A stretch of DNA of 64,000 bases from Acestrorhynchus altus (lineage: Eukaryota > Chordata > Actinopteri > Characiformes > Acestrorhynchidae), in the NCBI GenBank assembly GCA_034509495.1, contig CM067524.1:683567-747566 (forward strand). The letters run 5' to 3'. Below are positions 12,760 through 24,043 of this stretch, in pieces. The notes under the pieces were generated by a model. That model was not told the DNA's origin. It worked only from the letters and a program-made list of their open reading frames with translations, and did no database searches. Positions within the stretch are counted from its first letter, which is position 1. Every line of letters starts with the position of its first letter. Both the position numbers and the translations under genes were made by a program.

Positions 12760-13330
12760 GTGAGAGTTAGTTTTGGGAGAGAGTGTATCTTATGTCCTGA
12801 AAGCTATAAAAGTAGGTTGACCCAGCCCATAGCAGTCCCAAAGCTGAGCTGCACCGCAGACACACACTCAGACTGCAGGCCCAAGTCTGACAGGAGAAGT
12901 TCAGCAGGGCAAATAAACACACTTCTCCTCCAACAGCTCGGTGACTCCCGCAAGCCTCTCTCTCTCTCTGGCTCTCTCGCGGTCTGCCTCTCTCTCTCAC
13001 GCACTCGCGCTGGCTTACAGATGTCTGGAATATTTGCCTGGTGATCCTTCTCTCTAATTAGCAGATTAGAAGCCGCCACAAATGACTGCATGGCACGGTC
13101 AGTCACCCTCGAATGGGAATGGACGGTTCCCTGCTTCCGAAGCCGCGGAGTGAAAGGCCGGGGCTGGAGAGTGACGCACATTATCACTCCAGCACAGACA
13201 TGCCCGAAGCTCGGGGTTGGAAAGAATCAATTTTGACATTGAACATTTCCTCAATAAAAGATTAAATATAAACACAGCAGAGGAAAACAAAAACACCCTG
13301 CCTGGAATTCCGCTCCAGTCTTTTATATGG
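12760..13330. promoter_or_regulatory. Candidate cis-regulatory island (unproven)
   Basis: Unique sequence with GCTATAAAAGTAGG (TATA-like) at about 12803, the homeobox cores CTCTAATTAGCAGATTAGAAG near 13052, GGAATATTTGCC near 13027 and an AATAAAAGATTAAATATAAAC block near 13252. Opposite-strand frames of up to 127 codons have low-complexity Arg/Glu-rich composition and are not convincing proteins. Confidence 0.3.
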
Positions 13331-13539
13331 GAAACTGAAGGGAAGGGCAGTTAGTGGCTGAAGACTCGACTAAGGTTTCCAACTGATTTTCAAAATATGT
13401 ATTTTCCTTTTGTTGGTCTGCAGGATATATTTCTTTTATTGTGCCTTCTCTGTGAGGAAAAGAGAATGACCCATGTTTAGTTCATCTCTTTATTCTGAGG
13501 TCAGACCAGGAACCATATTCCTCTGGACAAAATCCAGTT

Positions 13540-14275
13540 GAACCTGGTCTTAAGATTTGTAGTAGTCCTAATCCCAAACTTGATCTTAACCCCAACTTTG
13601 TTCCTAATTATGACCTGATAAATCTGAACTTATCCTGAACCTCAGTCCTAATCCTTTCCCTTAAACTAGCTTTTACCTTATTCCTTATCATAACCATAAA
13701 TTCAATCCAACTCTAAACTTGGGTTCTTAATCTAACTTTAAAGTTGGTTTTAATTCTAGTCTGGGTTGTAATCCTAATTCCTAAATCTTGATCCGTAGCA
13801 TTGGTCCTAATCCTAACCATAAACCTGGTCTTAACCTTGGTCCTAATCATATCCTTAAATTTATTTTTCTTTTTAACCTTGGTTACAGTCCTAACTCTAG
13901 ACTATAAACATAGACTGAGTTTTGGTCCTAATTGTAACCCTAAATTAAATATTAATTTTAATCTGGGTTCTATTCCTAACCCTAAACTTGGTCTTAATTC
14001 TAAACTTGATCCTTGGTTCTCTTCCTAACACTAAGCCTGGTATTAACAGTGGTCCTAATCATAACCCTAAATTTAATCTTATTTTAAATCTTGGTTCTAA
14101 TCCTACCTTTAAACTTGGTCTTAATCCTAGACAGGGTTGTAATCCTAAATCCTAAATCTGATCATATACTTAACATTGATCCTACTCCTAACCCTAACCC
14201 TGGTCTTAACATTGGCCCTAATCGTAACTCTAATTCTAATACTATTTTTAACCTAAACCTGGTCATTCCTTAAAA
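13540..14275. repeat. Degenerate CCTAA-rich minisatellite (telomere-like words)
   Basis: Built from variants of TCCTAACCCTAAA and TTGGTCTTAA. Around 14190-14205 it contains CTAACCCTAACCCT, i.e. two adjacent vertebrate telomere hexamers. The array is too divergent to be a true interstitial telomere and is best described as a decayed minisatellite. Confidence 0.75.
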
Positions 14276-14699
14276 GAATGCGGGGACCTGAGGGGTATAA
14301 AGCCTTAAAGCACTGAGCTGTGTGGTTCTCTGCAATGAATTAAAGTGGCAGAACTAACCACCCAGGTCAGTACCAGACCTCACTGCTGCTCTGGTGGCTG
14401 ACGTCAGGCTTAGTGTTGCACTTTTAATCCCATGTTCAGGAAAACGAAGCTGAAGTGCTGTGTTTTCAGCCGATCCTCTGGTGGTGTGAACATGTCGTGA
14501 CCATCCTCCCCCGGTAATGAACTGTGACCATGCAGTAATTAATGGTGATGTCATAAAGATTGTTCTAATTCTGTTTTTCTAAACTCATTCACCCTTCCAT
14601 GATGGGTGGACACTTCTTTCTTTCTCAGGAAAATAATGTCCTGTTTGCTTGGTCCAGAGTGTCACTTTCATTCTGACCACATCTCCAACATCACAGTGC
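14276..14699. other. Intergenic, no gene seen
   Basis: Unique-looking sequence without convincing coding or repeat structure. Confidence 0.5.
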
Positions 14700-15745
14700 A
14701 TATTTCCGAAAGGTGACTCATCATTAACAATCAACTAGAGCACCACTGCAACCACCTAACAACTTAGCAACCATTTGATATAATATTGCAACCACTTAGC
14801 AACCTCCTAGCAATCACATGGGATACCACTGCATCCAATTAGCAACCTCTTAGAAACCACCTGGGATACCATGGTAACCTACTCACTACAGCCTAGTAAC
14901 CAGAAGAGATAACACTGCAAATGGTTAGCAACCTCCTAGCAATGACATAGAATACCACTGCAACTAACGAGCCACAACCTAACAACCATTTGGGATAACA
15001 TTAAAATAACCTAGTCATGCATAATAAACTACCTGAGTAACACCCTAAGAACCACATCAGATAAAACCTAGTAACATTGTAACCATCTATCAATGTTCTA
15101 GCTATGATTTGGGATACCACTGCAACCTGCTAACAACACTCTAGCAACCACAAGAAATACCATTGCAACCAGTTAGCCAGAACCTAACAACCATCTGAGA
15201 TAACATTAAAACAACCTAGTAATCCCTGAGATACCACTACAACCACCCTAGGAACCATGTAGGATACAACCTAGCAACCACAATGTAACCATCTACCAGT
15301 GTTCTAGCAATGATTTGGGATACAACTGCACCACCTAACAAAAACCTGTTAAACCACTTGGCATACCACTGTGACCCTCTAGCAATGACCTAGATGGCAT
15401 ATTCATGGGTAGCAACATCTAGACACTACCTGTGATCATATGGGAAATGCTTATTACTATTTATGAAAGAACTGTGAGAGAAGTGGGTTTTTACTTGTGT
15501 ATAGTGACAATAAAGACATTCTACTATTTCTATCCCATTCTATTCTTATTAACAACTGCCTGAAATATCATAGTAACTACCTAGCAACCACCTGTGCTCC
15601 TTTATCAGCACCTATCTACATCATAGCAACCACCAGGGATATTATAGCAATCTGAAAATGACTAAGCAACCAGCTGTGATACCTCTGCAACCACCTATCA
15701 ACATTTTAGCAACCACTTGGGACAGCATAGCCTAAAACAAAACAT
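14700..15745. repeat. Degenerate AGCAACCACCT minisatellite
   Basis: More than 1 kb of variants of CTAGCAACCACTTGGGATA and CCACTGCAACC. Units are about 35-40 bp with many indels. A stretch around 15450-15550 interrupts the pattern. Confidence 0.8.
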
Positions 15746-15814
15746 CACTGCAGTGTATAATCATGAATATAAAAACGTATCAGCCAGTATTATTACAACT
15801 TTTTTTTAAGTTGG

Positions 15815-16250
15815 CCACTCAGGTGCTTGTTCAAGACTTCAGTACTGCAACTTCCTTCTGGCTGGCATTCCTATGTGGCGTAGCTCATCTTCAGGGTTCC
15901 TACATTCAGTCATGTAACTACACAATGTGTTCTCTTCCTATAGCTGAACGTAAGACTCAGAACCCTGACGATGGCCTACAAAACCAAAACTGCACGAGAC
16001 CCTCCGTATATGATGGCAATGGTCAAAACCTGACCTGTACCAAGAGTCCTTTGAGTGTAAAGTACAACTCCATTTGACCTTCCATCCCTCGAGACACATG
16101 GAGCATCCAGATTCCTTTCTTCTAAGCTTGAGGAATCTCTGGATTTGAGCCTCTACAGACTAGTTAAGGACATTTCCTGAGTGAACAGTAAAGCACTTTT
16201 GTAAGTGGCTCTGGATAAGAGAGTCTGCCAAGTGTCTTAAGTGTAAATGG
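15815..16250 (+). mobile_element. L2/CR1-type LINE 3' end
   Basis: Second copy of the LINE tail seen at 12130-12600: CTCAGAACCCTGACGATGGCC, ATATGATGGCAATGGTC, AGCACTTTTGTAAGTGGCTC and GATAAGAGAGTCTGCC. Around 15832-15870 the DNA still reads as the degraded RT C-terminal phrase resembling RLQYCNSLLAGIP. Confidence 0.7.
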
Positions 16251-16499
16251 TATCAGTGATGACTGAACTTCACCGAATTCAGACCATAGAGATGTGTCTT
16301 TGAGTGAGTAAGGTCCATGCAATAATAAAAGACCCCACTAGAGCTCCATCCTGCTTTAGCCCATAATATGACCTCATGCTTGCAGCACTTTTAAAGCTGA
16401 TGTTGCGGATGTGTTTTAACGAAGAGGGAAATTTGGAAAATAAACACACAGGCGGATCGGAACCACAGAGTTTTCGCTGGTGATTTTATAGCTTTCTAG

Positions 16500-17210
16500 T
16501 TGGTGAGCTCGTTATGCCTCAGACTGAACGGAGGCATCATTTAATTCTAATAACCATTGAGGAGACGGCCACAAAGAAATGGGAAAAGCAAAACAAAAGT
16601 CTGAATATCTGAACACTTTTCCTGACCTCATCGTGGAGCGACTGGTTTGTAAATCTGTTTTGGGATCTGTCCCGAGCTCCTCCCAGTTTGCTGGAAGTGT
16701 ACACAAATATTCAATATCCGCGACTCTCAAAACATCGGTCTACCACAGGTGCGAGTTTTCCATGCCAATTAGGGACGAGCTCCACCCACAGATTCCCCTC
16801 TCCGAAAAAAAAAGGCAGGGAAAATAATAATGGCAGCGAGCAAGGAGGGATTATCTTTGATATTCTGCGCTCTAATTGAAACCAGCCTGGGCCTTCCAGT
16901 CTGCTGTTTTGACTGCGGGGCTCCACTGTGTGAAGGGGATTCCGACGTGATATCCCAGGGAGGAACACTTCCATTCTCCCGTCAGGGAACCGGCCCACGA
17001 CACACGTCATTGTTTTTCATTACAGCCACACACGCCGTCAGCAGAGGAGGAATAATCACTTCTGCTCATTTTCCACCTGTAACGACCTCAGTAACAACCC
17101 AACACACACACCTCTCTCGCCCTCTCCCTGTTTATCTCTCTCCCTCCTCCCTCTGTCTGATCCACACATGGTCGCTCAGAGTGAAGTCGAGTTCATGTGG
17201 GAGCTGTGTG
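16500..17210. promoter_or_regulatory. Candidate cis-regulatory island (unproven)
   Basis: Non-repetitive, with CATGCCAATTAGGGACG near 16760, ACACAAATATTCAATATCC near 16700, TTATCTTTGATATTC near 16851 (TCF/LEF-like CTTTGAT) and CGTCATTGTTTTTCATTAC near 17004. No splice-bounded coding exon. The 129-codon frame at 16830-17219 lacks any recognisable domain. Confidence 0.3.
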
Positions 17211-17214
17211 TCAA

Positions 17215-17290
17215 CATAGCGTTGTGGAGTTTTAGAGTTGTACAGTCAAACAACTGTAGAGTTTTGAGTGGTGGATATGTAGTATTGTAG
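17215..17290. repeat. (TAGAGTT)-like minisatellite, left part
   Basis: GTGGAGTTTTAGAGTTGTAC and GTAGAGTTTTGAG words match the array at 19235-19510. The two parts are separated by about 1.95 kb of mobile-element sequence. Confidence 0.7.
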
Positions 17291-17294
17291 ACTT

Positions 17295-17890
17295 TTGTCT
17301 CCGTCCCCAGCTGTGTGTTCATCCCTATTTCATGGCCCAGTCCTGTCTCTTCCCAAGTCCAGTCCCCTGTCATGTCTCATGTTTCTCCTGTCCTCTCTCA
17401 TATTCCCTGTTTCCCAAGTCCAGTCCCCTGCCATGTCTCATGTTTCTGCTGTCCTGTCTCCTGTTCCCCATTTTCAGTCCCCTGTCATGTCTCATGTTTT
17501 TCCAGCCCTGTCCTATGTTCCACAGGTCCCATCTCCTGGCAAGTCTCCTGTCTTGTTTTTTGTTTCTTCCTGGTTCCTGTCCAGTGTTCGCGTCTGTCCT
17601 GTTCGTTTTCCAGTCCCTCTCCTTCACCAGCTCTGGGGAGTGTTGCCTTACACACCCTGGTGTTGAGCGTTGAGGAGGGGCCTACTGTAAAGTATCTGTC
17701 CTGTTTGGCTCCCCTGTCAGTCCCTTCACGTCATCATTTTGTTTTGGTTCCCCCATGTGCTCCTTAGCATTTGTATTTTTTGGTCTTTTCTCTGCCCCGT
17801 TCCCACCTGTGTCTCATTTGTAACCCTACCCGTTCATCATCCCAGGTGTGTCCCATTCTGTCTTCTATATGTATATGTGTATATAACAAG
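17295..17890. repeat. CT-rich tandem repeat with possible LTR fragment
   Basis: Three or more copies of a unit of about 60 bp built on CCCCTGTCATGTCTCATGTTT (17360-17510). The following part at 17735-17860 shares CCCCATGTGCTCCTTAGCA and TCATTTGTAACCCTACCC-like words with 22090-22210. The pair resembles an old LTR or other dispersed element; I cannot fix the class. Confidence 0.55.
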
Positions 17891-18004
17891 TTCCTTGTTC
17901 AAGTCAGACATACTTCAGATAGTAAATACCTCTCTGATGTTGGCAGTTTTCCCAACCACATTATAAACTGCAGTTATGAAGCATCTCTATGTATCTAGAA
18001 AATT

Positions 18005-19210
18005 CTAGATACATCCATTTTAAATAACTACAGACCAATTTCAAATCTACCTTTCATTGGAAAAATCATAGAGAAAATAGTTTTCAAACAACTTACAGGC
18101 TTTCTGTCCATAAAAATGAAAAAAAAAAATAATCATAGAACCAAAATGGCTCTAATCAAAGTTATCAATGACATTTGTTTATTTACAAACTCTGGAAAAC
18201 TGTCTGTTCTAGCAATAGCAGATCTCAGTGCTGCATTTACTACTGTTGACCACAAAATTCTCATAGATAGACTTGAGAACTGGTTTGGACTCTCAGGAAC
18301 TGTCCTATGGTTCAGTTCATACCTACATGGAAGGAATTATATTGTTGAAACAGAAAATAATGTTTCTGAATGTGTTCCAGTGACCTGGTGTCCCTCAGGG
18401 CTCAATTCTTGGGCAACTCTTATTTAATCTATAAAAGCTTCCTCTTGGTGTCACCGGATGTCCTTCCACCACTATGGAGATAACACTCAACTTGGCCAAT
18501 TAACTACAGTCCCCTCTGTGGACTAATAGACTCTATTCTGGTCAGTTTTAACAGTTCTGTCACCTTAAGAACATTAAGAAGATCAGAGATTTTATGTCTA
18601 AACCAGAACGGGAGAAACTGGTCAACGCCTTTATCTCCAGCAGGATCCATTACTGTAACTCCTGTGTCTCTTAACTGCTCTTCAGCTTCAGCTTCAGAAT
18701 TCTCACCAGGGCTCTCACTGGTAAGCAGTCTGTTACAGAGTAGGTTTGAAGGTTCTATTGCTAGTCTTTAAAGGTCTCAGTGGCTCAGGACCAGCATATC
18801 TATCAGAGATATGAGCTGAGCAAAAGTCTCAGATCAATAGGAACAGGTCAGTTACTCCTGCCTAAGATAAAGACTGAACATGGAGAAGCAGTGTTTAGCT
18901 ACTGTGCTACAGTTCAATGAAATCAGTGGACAGAGGACATTAGAAGAGCCCCAACACTGGACACTCTTAAATCCAGACTGAAAACGTTCAGCTCAGTTTA
19001 AGCACTTTTAACTCCATCCTTTAACAGCATTTCTCTCATTTTCTTATGTTCATCTTTATTTCTTTTAAATATACTGTATGTTTGATTTTGTTGCTTTTTA
19101 CTGATTCATTATTATATTTTATCTAATTTTATCTAATGTCTTTTTATTTTATCTCTGTTTGTGTAAAGCACTTTGTATGAAAGTTGTCTTTGAAATAAAC
19201 TTGCCCTGCC
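18005..19210 (+). mobile_element. L2/CR1-type LINE reverse-transcriptase fragment with 3' end
   Basis: The frame 18116-18427 carries the RT phrase ADLSAAFTTVDHKILIDRL (normally DLSAAFDTVDH), with the first catalytic Asp region recognisable, then GLSGTVLWFSSYLHGR. Later frames are broken. The element ends near 19205 with TAAAGCACTTTGTATGAAAG and AATAAACTTGCC. Truncated at the 5' end and certainly inactive. Confidence 0.85.
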
Positions 19211-19234
19211 TAAAGTTTTCTTTAGAACATGAGT

Positions 19235-19512
19235 TTGAGTTGCTATGTTTAGAATTGTAGAGCTTCAATATAGTCGAGGTTGGAGTTTTAGAGTTTAGAG
19301 TGTAGAGTTACAGGTATAGAGAATTTAGAGTTGTAGAAGTTAGATGTTAAGTGTAGAGTTTGGAGTTGTAGAGCAACTGTAGTGTAGATAAAGTGTAGAG
19401 TTTATGGTGTAAAATGTTTACAGTTGTAGAGTTGCTGCATGGTAGAGGTCTGCGAGAGATATAGAGCTTAGACTTATTGTATGTAGAGTTGCACACAGTT
19501 GTATAGAGTTGT
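19235..19512. repeat. (TAGAGTT)-like minisatellite, right part
   Basis: Variants of GTTTAGAGTTGTAGA over 270 bp, continuing the pattern of 17215-17290. Confidence 0.8.
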
Positions 19513-19721
19513 CTAGTGAGCATGTGGATGGCTCAGTAGACCTTGGATGGCTGCATGGTTTTCCTGCTGAAGCTCTGTGAGCTCCGGTTTCAGGGCTCTG
19601 TGAGCTTCACATGGACACATGATCTGGACGGCACCAGGCTTTTCCACAAAAATAGGTGTTGTCCACAAATTCCATGCAGTTAGAGAAATAAACCCACAAA
19701 GTATGTCTGTCTCCCATACTG

Positions 19722-19722
19722 T

Positions 19723-19763
<41 letters not shown>
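19722..19763. repeat. (GT)n microsatellite
   Basis: About 20 GT units. Confidence 0.95.
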
Positions 19764-19766
<3 letters not shown>

Positions 19767-20057
19767 CATGTAGTGGTACAGTCGGTTCTTGGAATTTCTC
19801 AGCTTGAAATGGAACTCATTATCATAGCATGACATGAGAATTTTCCATTATTATTCATATTTTGTAAATGGTCTCTCTTGGCGCAGTTCTGGACTATATT
19901 TCAGTCAAAATGATGCCTGGTGTTTTTCTTTATTGTCTCCTGCTTCTTCCTGAAATTACCTTGTGTCACCTCACAACCGTGAGGGGTGTTTAACTCTTAC
20001 ATCTCTCAGCTACCACCAGTGACAACATCACAGCAATACCATCTCCACAACACAATA

Positions 20058-20475
20058 GGTGTTTCTAATAAAGTGGCCAGTGATGGAGCAGAAGGGGGTG
20101 ATTCTAATAAAGTGGCCAGTGATGGAGCAGAAGGTGGTGTTTCTAATTAAGTGGCCAGTGATGGAGCAGAAGGGGGTGTTTCTAATAAAGTGGCCAGTGA
20201 TGAAGCAGAAGGGGGTGTTTCTAATTAAGTGGCCAGTGATGGAGCAGAAGGGGGTGTTTCTAATAAAGTGGCCAGTGATGGAGCAGAAGGTGGTGTTTCT
20301 AATAAAGTGGCCAGTGATGAAGCAGAAGGGGGTGTTTCTAATAAAGTGGCCAGTGAAGGAGCAGAAGGGGGTGTTTCTAATAAAGTGTCCAGTGATGGAG
20401 CAGAAGGTGGTGTTTCTAATAAAGTGTCCAGTGGTGGAGCAGAAGGTGGTGTTTCTAATAAAGTGTCCAGTGAGT
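20058..20475. repeat. 39-bp satellite-like tandem array, about 11 copies
   Basis: The unit contains AATAAAGTGGCCAGTGATGG followed by AGCAGAAGGGGGTGTTTCT and repeats at exactly 39 bp. Because 39 is a multiple of three, both strands stay open: a plus-strand frame repeats a 13-residue FLIKWPVMEQKGV-like unit and a 251-codon minus-strand frame repeats GHFIRNTPFCSIT. These are artefacts of period and are not called as genes. Confidence 0.95.
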
Positions 20476-21144
20476 GGGAGTGTAAGGTGGTGTATTTTGG
20501 ACTGAAGTGTAAATATAATCTGATGTAAACGCTGTAAATAAGCGTGTGCAGGTGTAGAGTGAGGAGGACAGCGATTCAGCTGATCCAGCTCGTTCTTTCC
20601 TCGGTGTGTCTCCAGCTCGGCGCTGTCTGGCTTGATTCTGGCCTGTGTGTGAGTGATGGTGTGTGAATGCTGGATCCTCCGCCTGAAGCTCCATGTTAGC
20701 CTCATTAACCACATCTCATCCCCGGCTGGCGAGGCTCCTCCGCACTCCGTCTGCTCGGAGCGTCTGAATGTGCATCTGGACACTGACCTGAGCAGGTTCC
20801 CTCAGTGGAAATTCTGCTAGCTGTCCTGGCTCAGAGCCTGCGAGGACTTTCCCGTGTCCCACCCAGCCGCCGTGAGCACTAACGTCCTGCTGAAACGTAA
20901 ACTCAGACCGAATCAGTCGTATTCACTAACTCTAACACTAATGCTAATGACTCAGCGGCCGAGGCGCACAGTGAAATAACACGTCTAGAACAGCGAGGGT
21001 TCTCCCAGGGGACAAGGCCGATTGACCCCGAACGCAGGTCGAGCTGTAAAGCAGTGTGTAACATAAACCCTGTCTGCGTATCATGTGTTCAGAGTCTGAA
21101 AGCAATTTTAGGAAAGTATTCCAGCCATTCCTCGTTTTTCCTCC
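20476..21144. other. Intergenic, GC-richer unique stretch
   Basis: Lies between the forward and inverted 39-bp arrays. The higher GC (about 20560-21060) gives long shadow frames, but I recognise no gene. Confidence 0.45.
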
Positions 21145-21245
21145 AGACTTCCCTTCTAAAGACTTAAATTCTAAAGACTTCCAATCAAAAGACTTTAGTT
21201 CTAAAGACTTAAATTCTAAAGACTAATTCAAAAGACTTCCATTCA
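21145..21245. repeat. Short tandem repeat, TTCTAAAGACTTAAA-like
   Basis: Five or six variants of TTCTAAAGACTT / AATCAAAAGACTT in about 100 bp. Confidence 0.8.
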
Positions 21246-21295
21246 GCATGACGAGCGCCTGAATTGTTCTGTCCTCCACTGGTATGGTTTTAATC

Positions 21296-21424
21296 TACCA
21301 TGTGCTTCCACTCATGGGCCACTTTATTACAAACACCACCTTGCGCTTCATCACTGGCCAAATTATTAGAAACACCATATTGTGCTTCATCACTGGCCAC
21401 TTTATTAGAAACACCCACCTTGGT
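21296..21424. repeat. 39-bp satellite units in inverted orientation, about 3 copies
   Basis: GGCCACTTTATTA-type cores start at 21317, 21356 and 21395, again spaced by 39 bp. They are the reverse complement of the array at 20058-20475, so the two arrays form an inverted pair with an inner spacer of about 0.8 kb. Confidence 0.9.
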
Positions 21425-22029
21425 GACGATGGTAATGGTTATAGATCTCGTTCCCGCTCTGTTCGGTAATTTATTATAAGGGTAAGTGTTTTTATAGTGT
21501 TTCCATTCGCAGCCCCAGCCACTAAAAACAGACGGCTTGCAGGCTTTGTAGGGGTTTCTGGGGGGCCGCCCCATAAAGGCTATGATGCAGTGGCCACTGG
21601 CTGCATGCCTGACAACCTGTTTGAGGAGCTGGATAGATGATCTTTGGGTGAATACATCACCCAGAAGGCTCAGTTACAGGCAGGAGAAAACATAGTCCCT
21701 CAGCACTTCAGGAAGGACTTGCAGATCGGACGTCACAGAGATCCTCGGACCCTGCCAGCTCTACGTCTGATAAGAAAACACATTCTGCTGCATTACTCTT
21801 TCTGCAGAGCAATGATGGTACCTACAAGTGCTGAACACTATTTATTGACTGATTCAGCCACAACTGAGCACTGAAATCAGACACTTTGTCTTTAGCTTCT
21901 TACGTTTTAGATCCAGTAGGAGGCGCTAGTCACTTCTCGTGTGCATCTGTAGGGATTAAAATATACATACATTCACGGCTCTCGACTGAATGGGCGGGGC
22001 TAAACTGCTGTAGGCTGAATGGGTACATA
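21425..22029. other. Intergenic, no gene seen
   Basis: No recognisable gene or repeat. Confidence 0.45.
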
Positions 22030-22335
22030 TGTGTAAATGTGCAGGTGTCATATCTGTCCTTTGTCAGTCCTGTTCACCTGTCTTCCATGCTGTTAGTCCC
22101 CATGTGCTCCTTAGCACATGGTGGTGTTCATTTTGTCCTTGTCTCCTCCTTCACTCCACCCATTCGCAGCTGTGTCAGATTTGTAGCCCTGCCCCTTCAT
22201 TATCATGTCCCTTCCTTTCAGTCAGTCTTTGTCAGTCCTTTTTGTTCTAGGTTCTGTCGGTCCTGTGTCCCTATGGGTTTGTTAGTTTTGTTTATCAGTT
22301 GGTCATTTCAGTCAAGATCCTGTTTGTTTTTCTGT
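22030..22335. repeat. CT-rich dispersed repeat (LTR-like) fragment
   Basis: GTCCCCATGTGCTCCTTAGCA and the GCCCTGCCCCTTCATTATCAT region correspond to the copy at 17735-17860. The 152-codon frame across it is low-complexity Ser/Val/Leu-rich and not a protein. Confidence 0.5.
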
Positions 22336-23394
22336 CAGCCCTAACCAGACAGTGGACTGAGCTGGTGACTGGTGACATGACTGGAGATACAAATGACTAA
22401 AATGGAGACGGGACCTGGGGATTGGGAGACATGACAGCCACTTTTAATGACATAAGAACTTATTTACTAAACGTTGATGTATTATGTCATGTTGTTAATG
22501 GTGTTTCCAAAAATCAGTCACCCACAGTAAACCAGTAAAACCGCTGTACCCAGTTAACTAAAAGCCGAAATGCAATGAAGCAATGGAGTAATCAGGGGGC
22601 TTCTGGGGGTCTGAATAACATGGTACACGTTAGAGAACATGAGATTGATTACTTCCACTTCTCTGAAGTTCTGGAGAAGGTGGATGGCCTGTTCTGCAGC
22701 CACATTCACAGAAGGGTGTGGCGTTGCAAAGATTATATATCAGTGCTCTGTGGTTCTGCAGAGCAGCTTGATTATGTTTGAAAGTGTTTCAGCTTTTTAT
22801 ATATATATCACAGTATGTTGTAGTGTAACTTCATTCATTCATTCATTCATTCTGTCTTTCAGAAGGCCTTAGATAGCTCTTTGGATCTGGCCATGGAGAT
22901 ACCTCTCACTTCAACAATCAAGAGTAATCCAAACTAATGTCTGAGCTTTAAATAAGACAATCTCCTCCAAAGTTCTATCTAAGGATGGTCTATTCATTAG
23001 TAGTCGATTAGTGCTGGACCTAATTCTAATTTTTTTACGCATTTTAAGTAGTAATAAATGTGGGCGTGTCCTAACTTTCTTTCCTATTATTTAAATTTGA
23101 GAAGTTTGATATTCCTTTAGTTGTATGTGTGTAGTTATATCACCTCCATCTCTCAGTGTAGTTTATATTTAGATAAATAGATGGCATGGGGAGGGGTTGG
23201 GGATGGATATTGTGACTAGGTGTAACCGGAGGCTATGGCTATGCTAAGATACTCAAATCAGACCTGTTTAGATTACTGTCCACAATTGTTATTTGCAAGT
23301 GAAATTATTATTATTATTAATGTCCTTGTGACCTCAAATATAAAATAAAAATATCTGGATATTACGTGTTTTTAGTCCTTATAGGACTAAAAGT
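22336..23394. other. Intergenic, AT-rich, no gene seen
   Basis: Contains a short (ATTC)n run near 22833-22850 and small AT-rich patches. Confidence 0.45.
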
Positions 23395-23548
23395 TTTCAT
23401 TTTACATTTTAAATGAAAACTAATTTAATCACAACAGTAACAAAATCTGGTTTGTGTGACTGTCTGTCTCCTGTAAGTATTAATCCTTTGGTCAATAAAA
23501 GCACATCAAACTATGAAAACATCCCAAAAAACTTTGACCACATAAAAA
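23395..23548 (+). mobile_element. Foldback-type element arm
   Basis: ACAAAATCTGGTTTGTGTGAC, GTCAATAAAAGCACATCAAA and GAAAACATCCCAAAAAACTT match the outer arm of the copies at 235 and 61380. Confidence 0.65.
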
Positions 23549-23739
23549 CCTCTTGTGATTTTTTCCTTGAATAATAAACTCTCAGTTCGGGTAAATTCTG
23601 GCCTTATATGCAGTTAGAAACTGAAGACTTGGTTTGATTTTCAACCATGTTTTCAAAAAAGGGCCAAAGCAGCTGTGAGGAACAGTTGGCTCAGAACACT
23701 GCTGCCCTCCACTGACTGGTGGGAGCACTTTCCTTCAGA

Positions 23740-23970
23740 GTCAAGTCCACCTGGTTGAAGAGCTTATCTATATTTACTTCATCGGGAATGATTTTGCATG
23801 AAGATTCCTTAATTCTACACGAATCATGATTCATTCATTAGAATGCAGCATTCCTCATTCTCTATAGACTCTCTTCTAAACGTAGCAATGTCTCTAAATC
23901 CTCTGCTCAGTAATTACATCATCATGCACTGGCAGGCAGGGCAAATTAATTAAGCAATATAATCTATATA
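23740..23970. promoter_or_regulatory. Candidate cis-regulatory island (unproven)
   Basis: A dense cluster of homeodomain and POU-like words: GATTTTGCATGAAG, CCTTAATTCTAC, TCATTCATTAGAATG, CTCAGTAATTACATCATCATG and AAATTAATTAAGCAA. Unique and non-coding, the most enhancer-like patch in the left part of the window by eye. Confidence 0.35.
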
Positions 23971-24043
23971 TATATTCAAATTATATATTCTAATATAATT
24001 TGAATTCAAACATAAAGTGTGTTTCAGCTCCTGCCCTACCTGT

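Noticed and set aside
14190..14210. Interstitial telomere
   Set aside because: Only two intact hexamers occur in a strongly degenerate array; better explained as a minisatellite variant.
17315..17767. A 150-codon Pro/Ser/Val-rich frame
   Set aside because: Lies on a CT-rich tandem repeat, and all three plus-strand frames are open there.
20028..20783. A 251-codon minus-strand open frame
   Set aside because: It is carried by the 39-bp satellite whose period is a multiple of three; the opposite strand is open too, and there is no start context, exon structure or domain.
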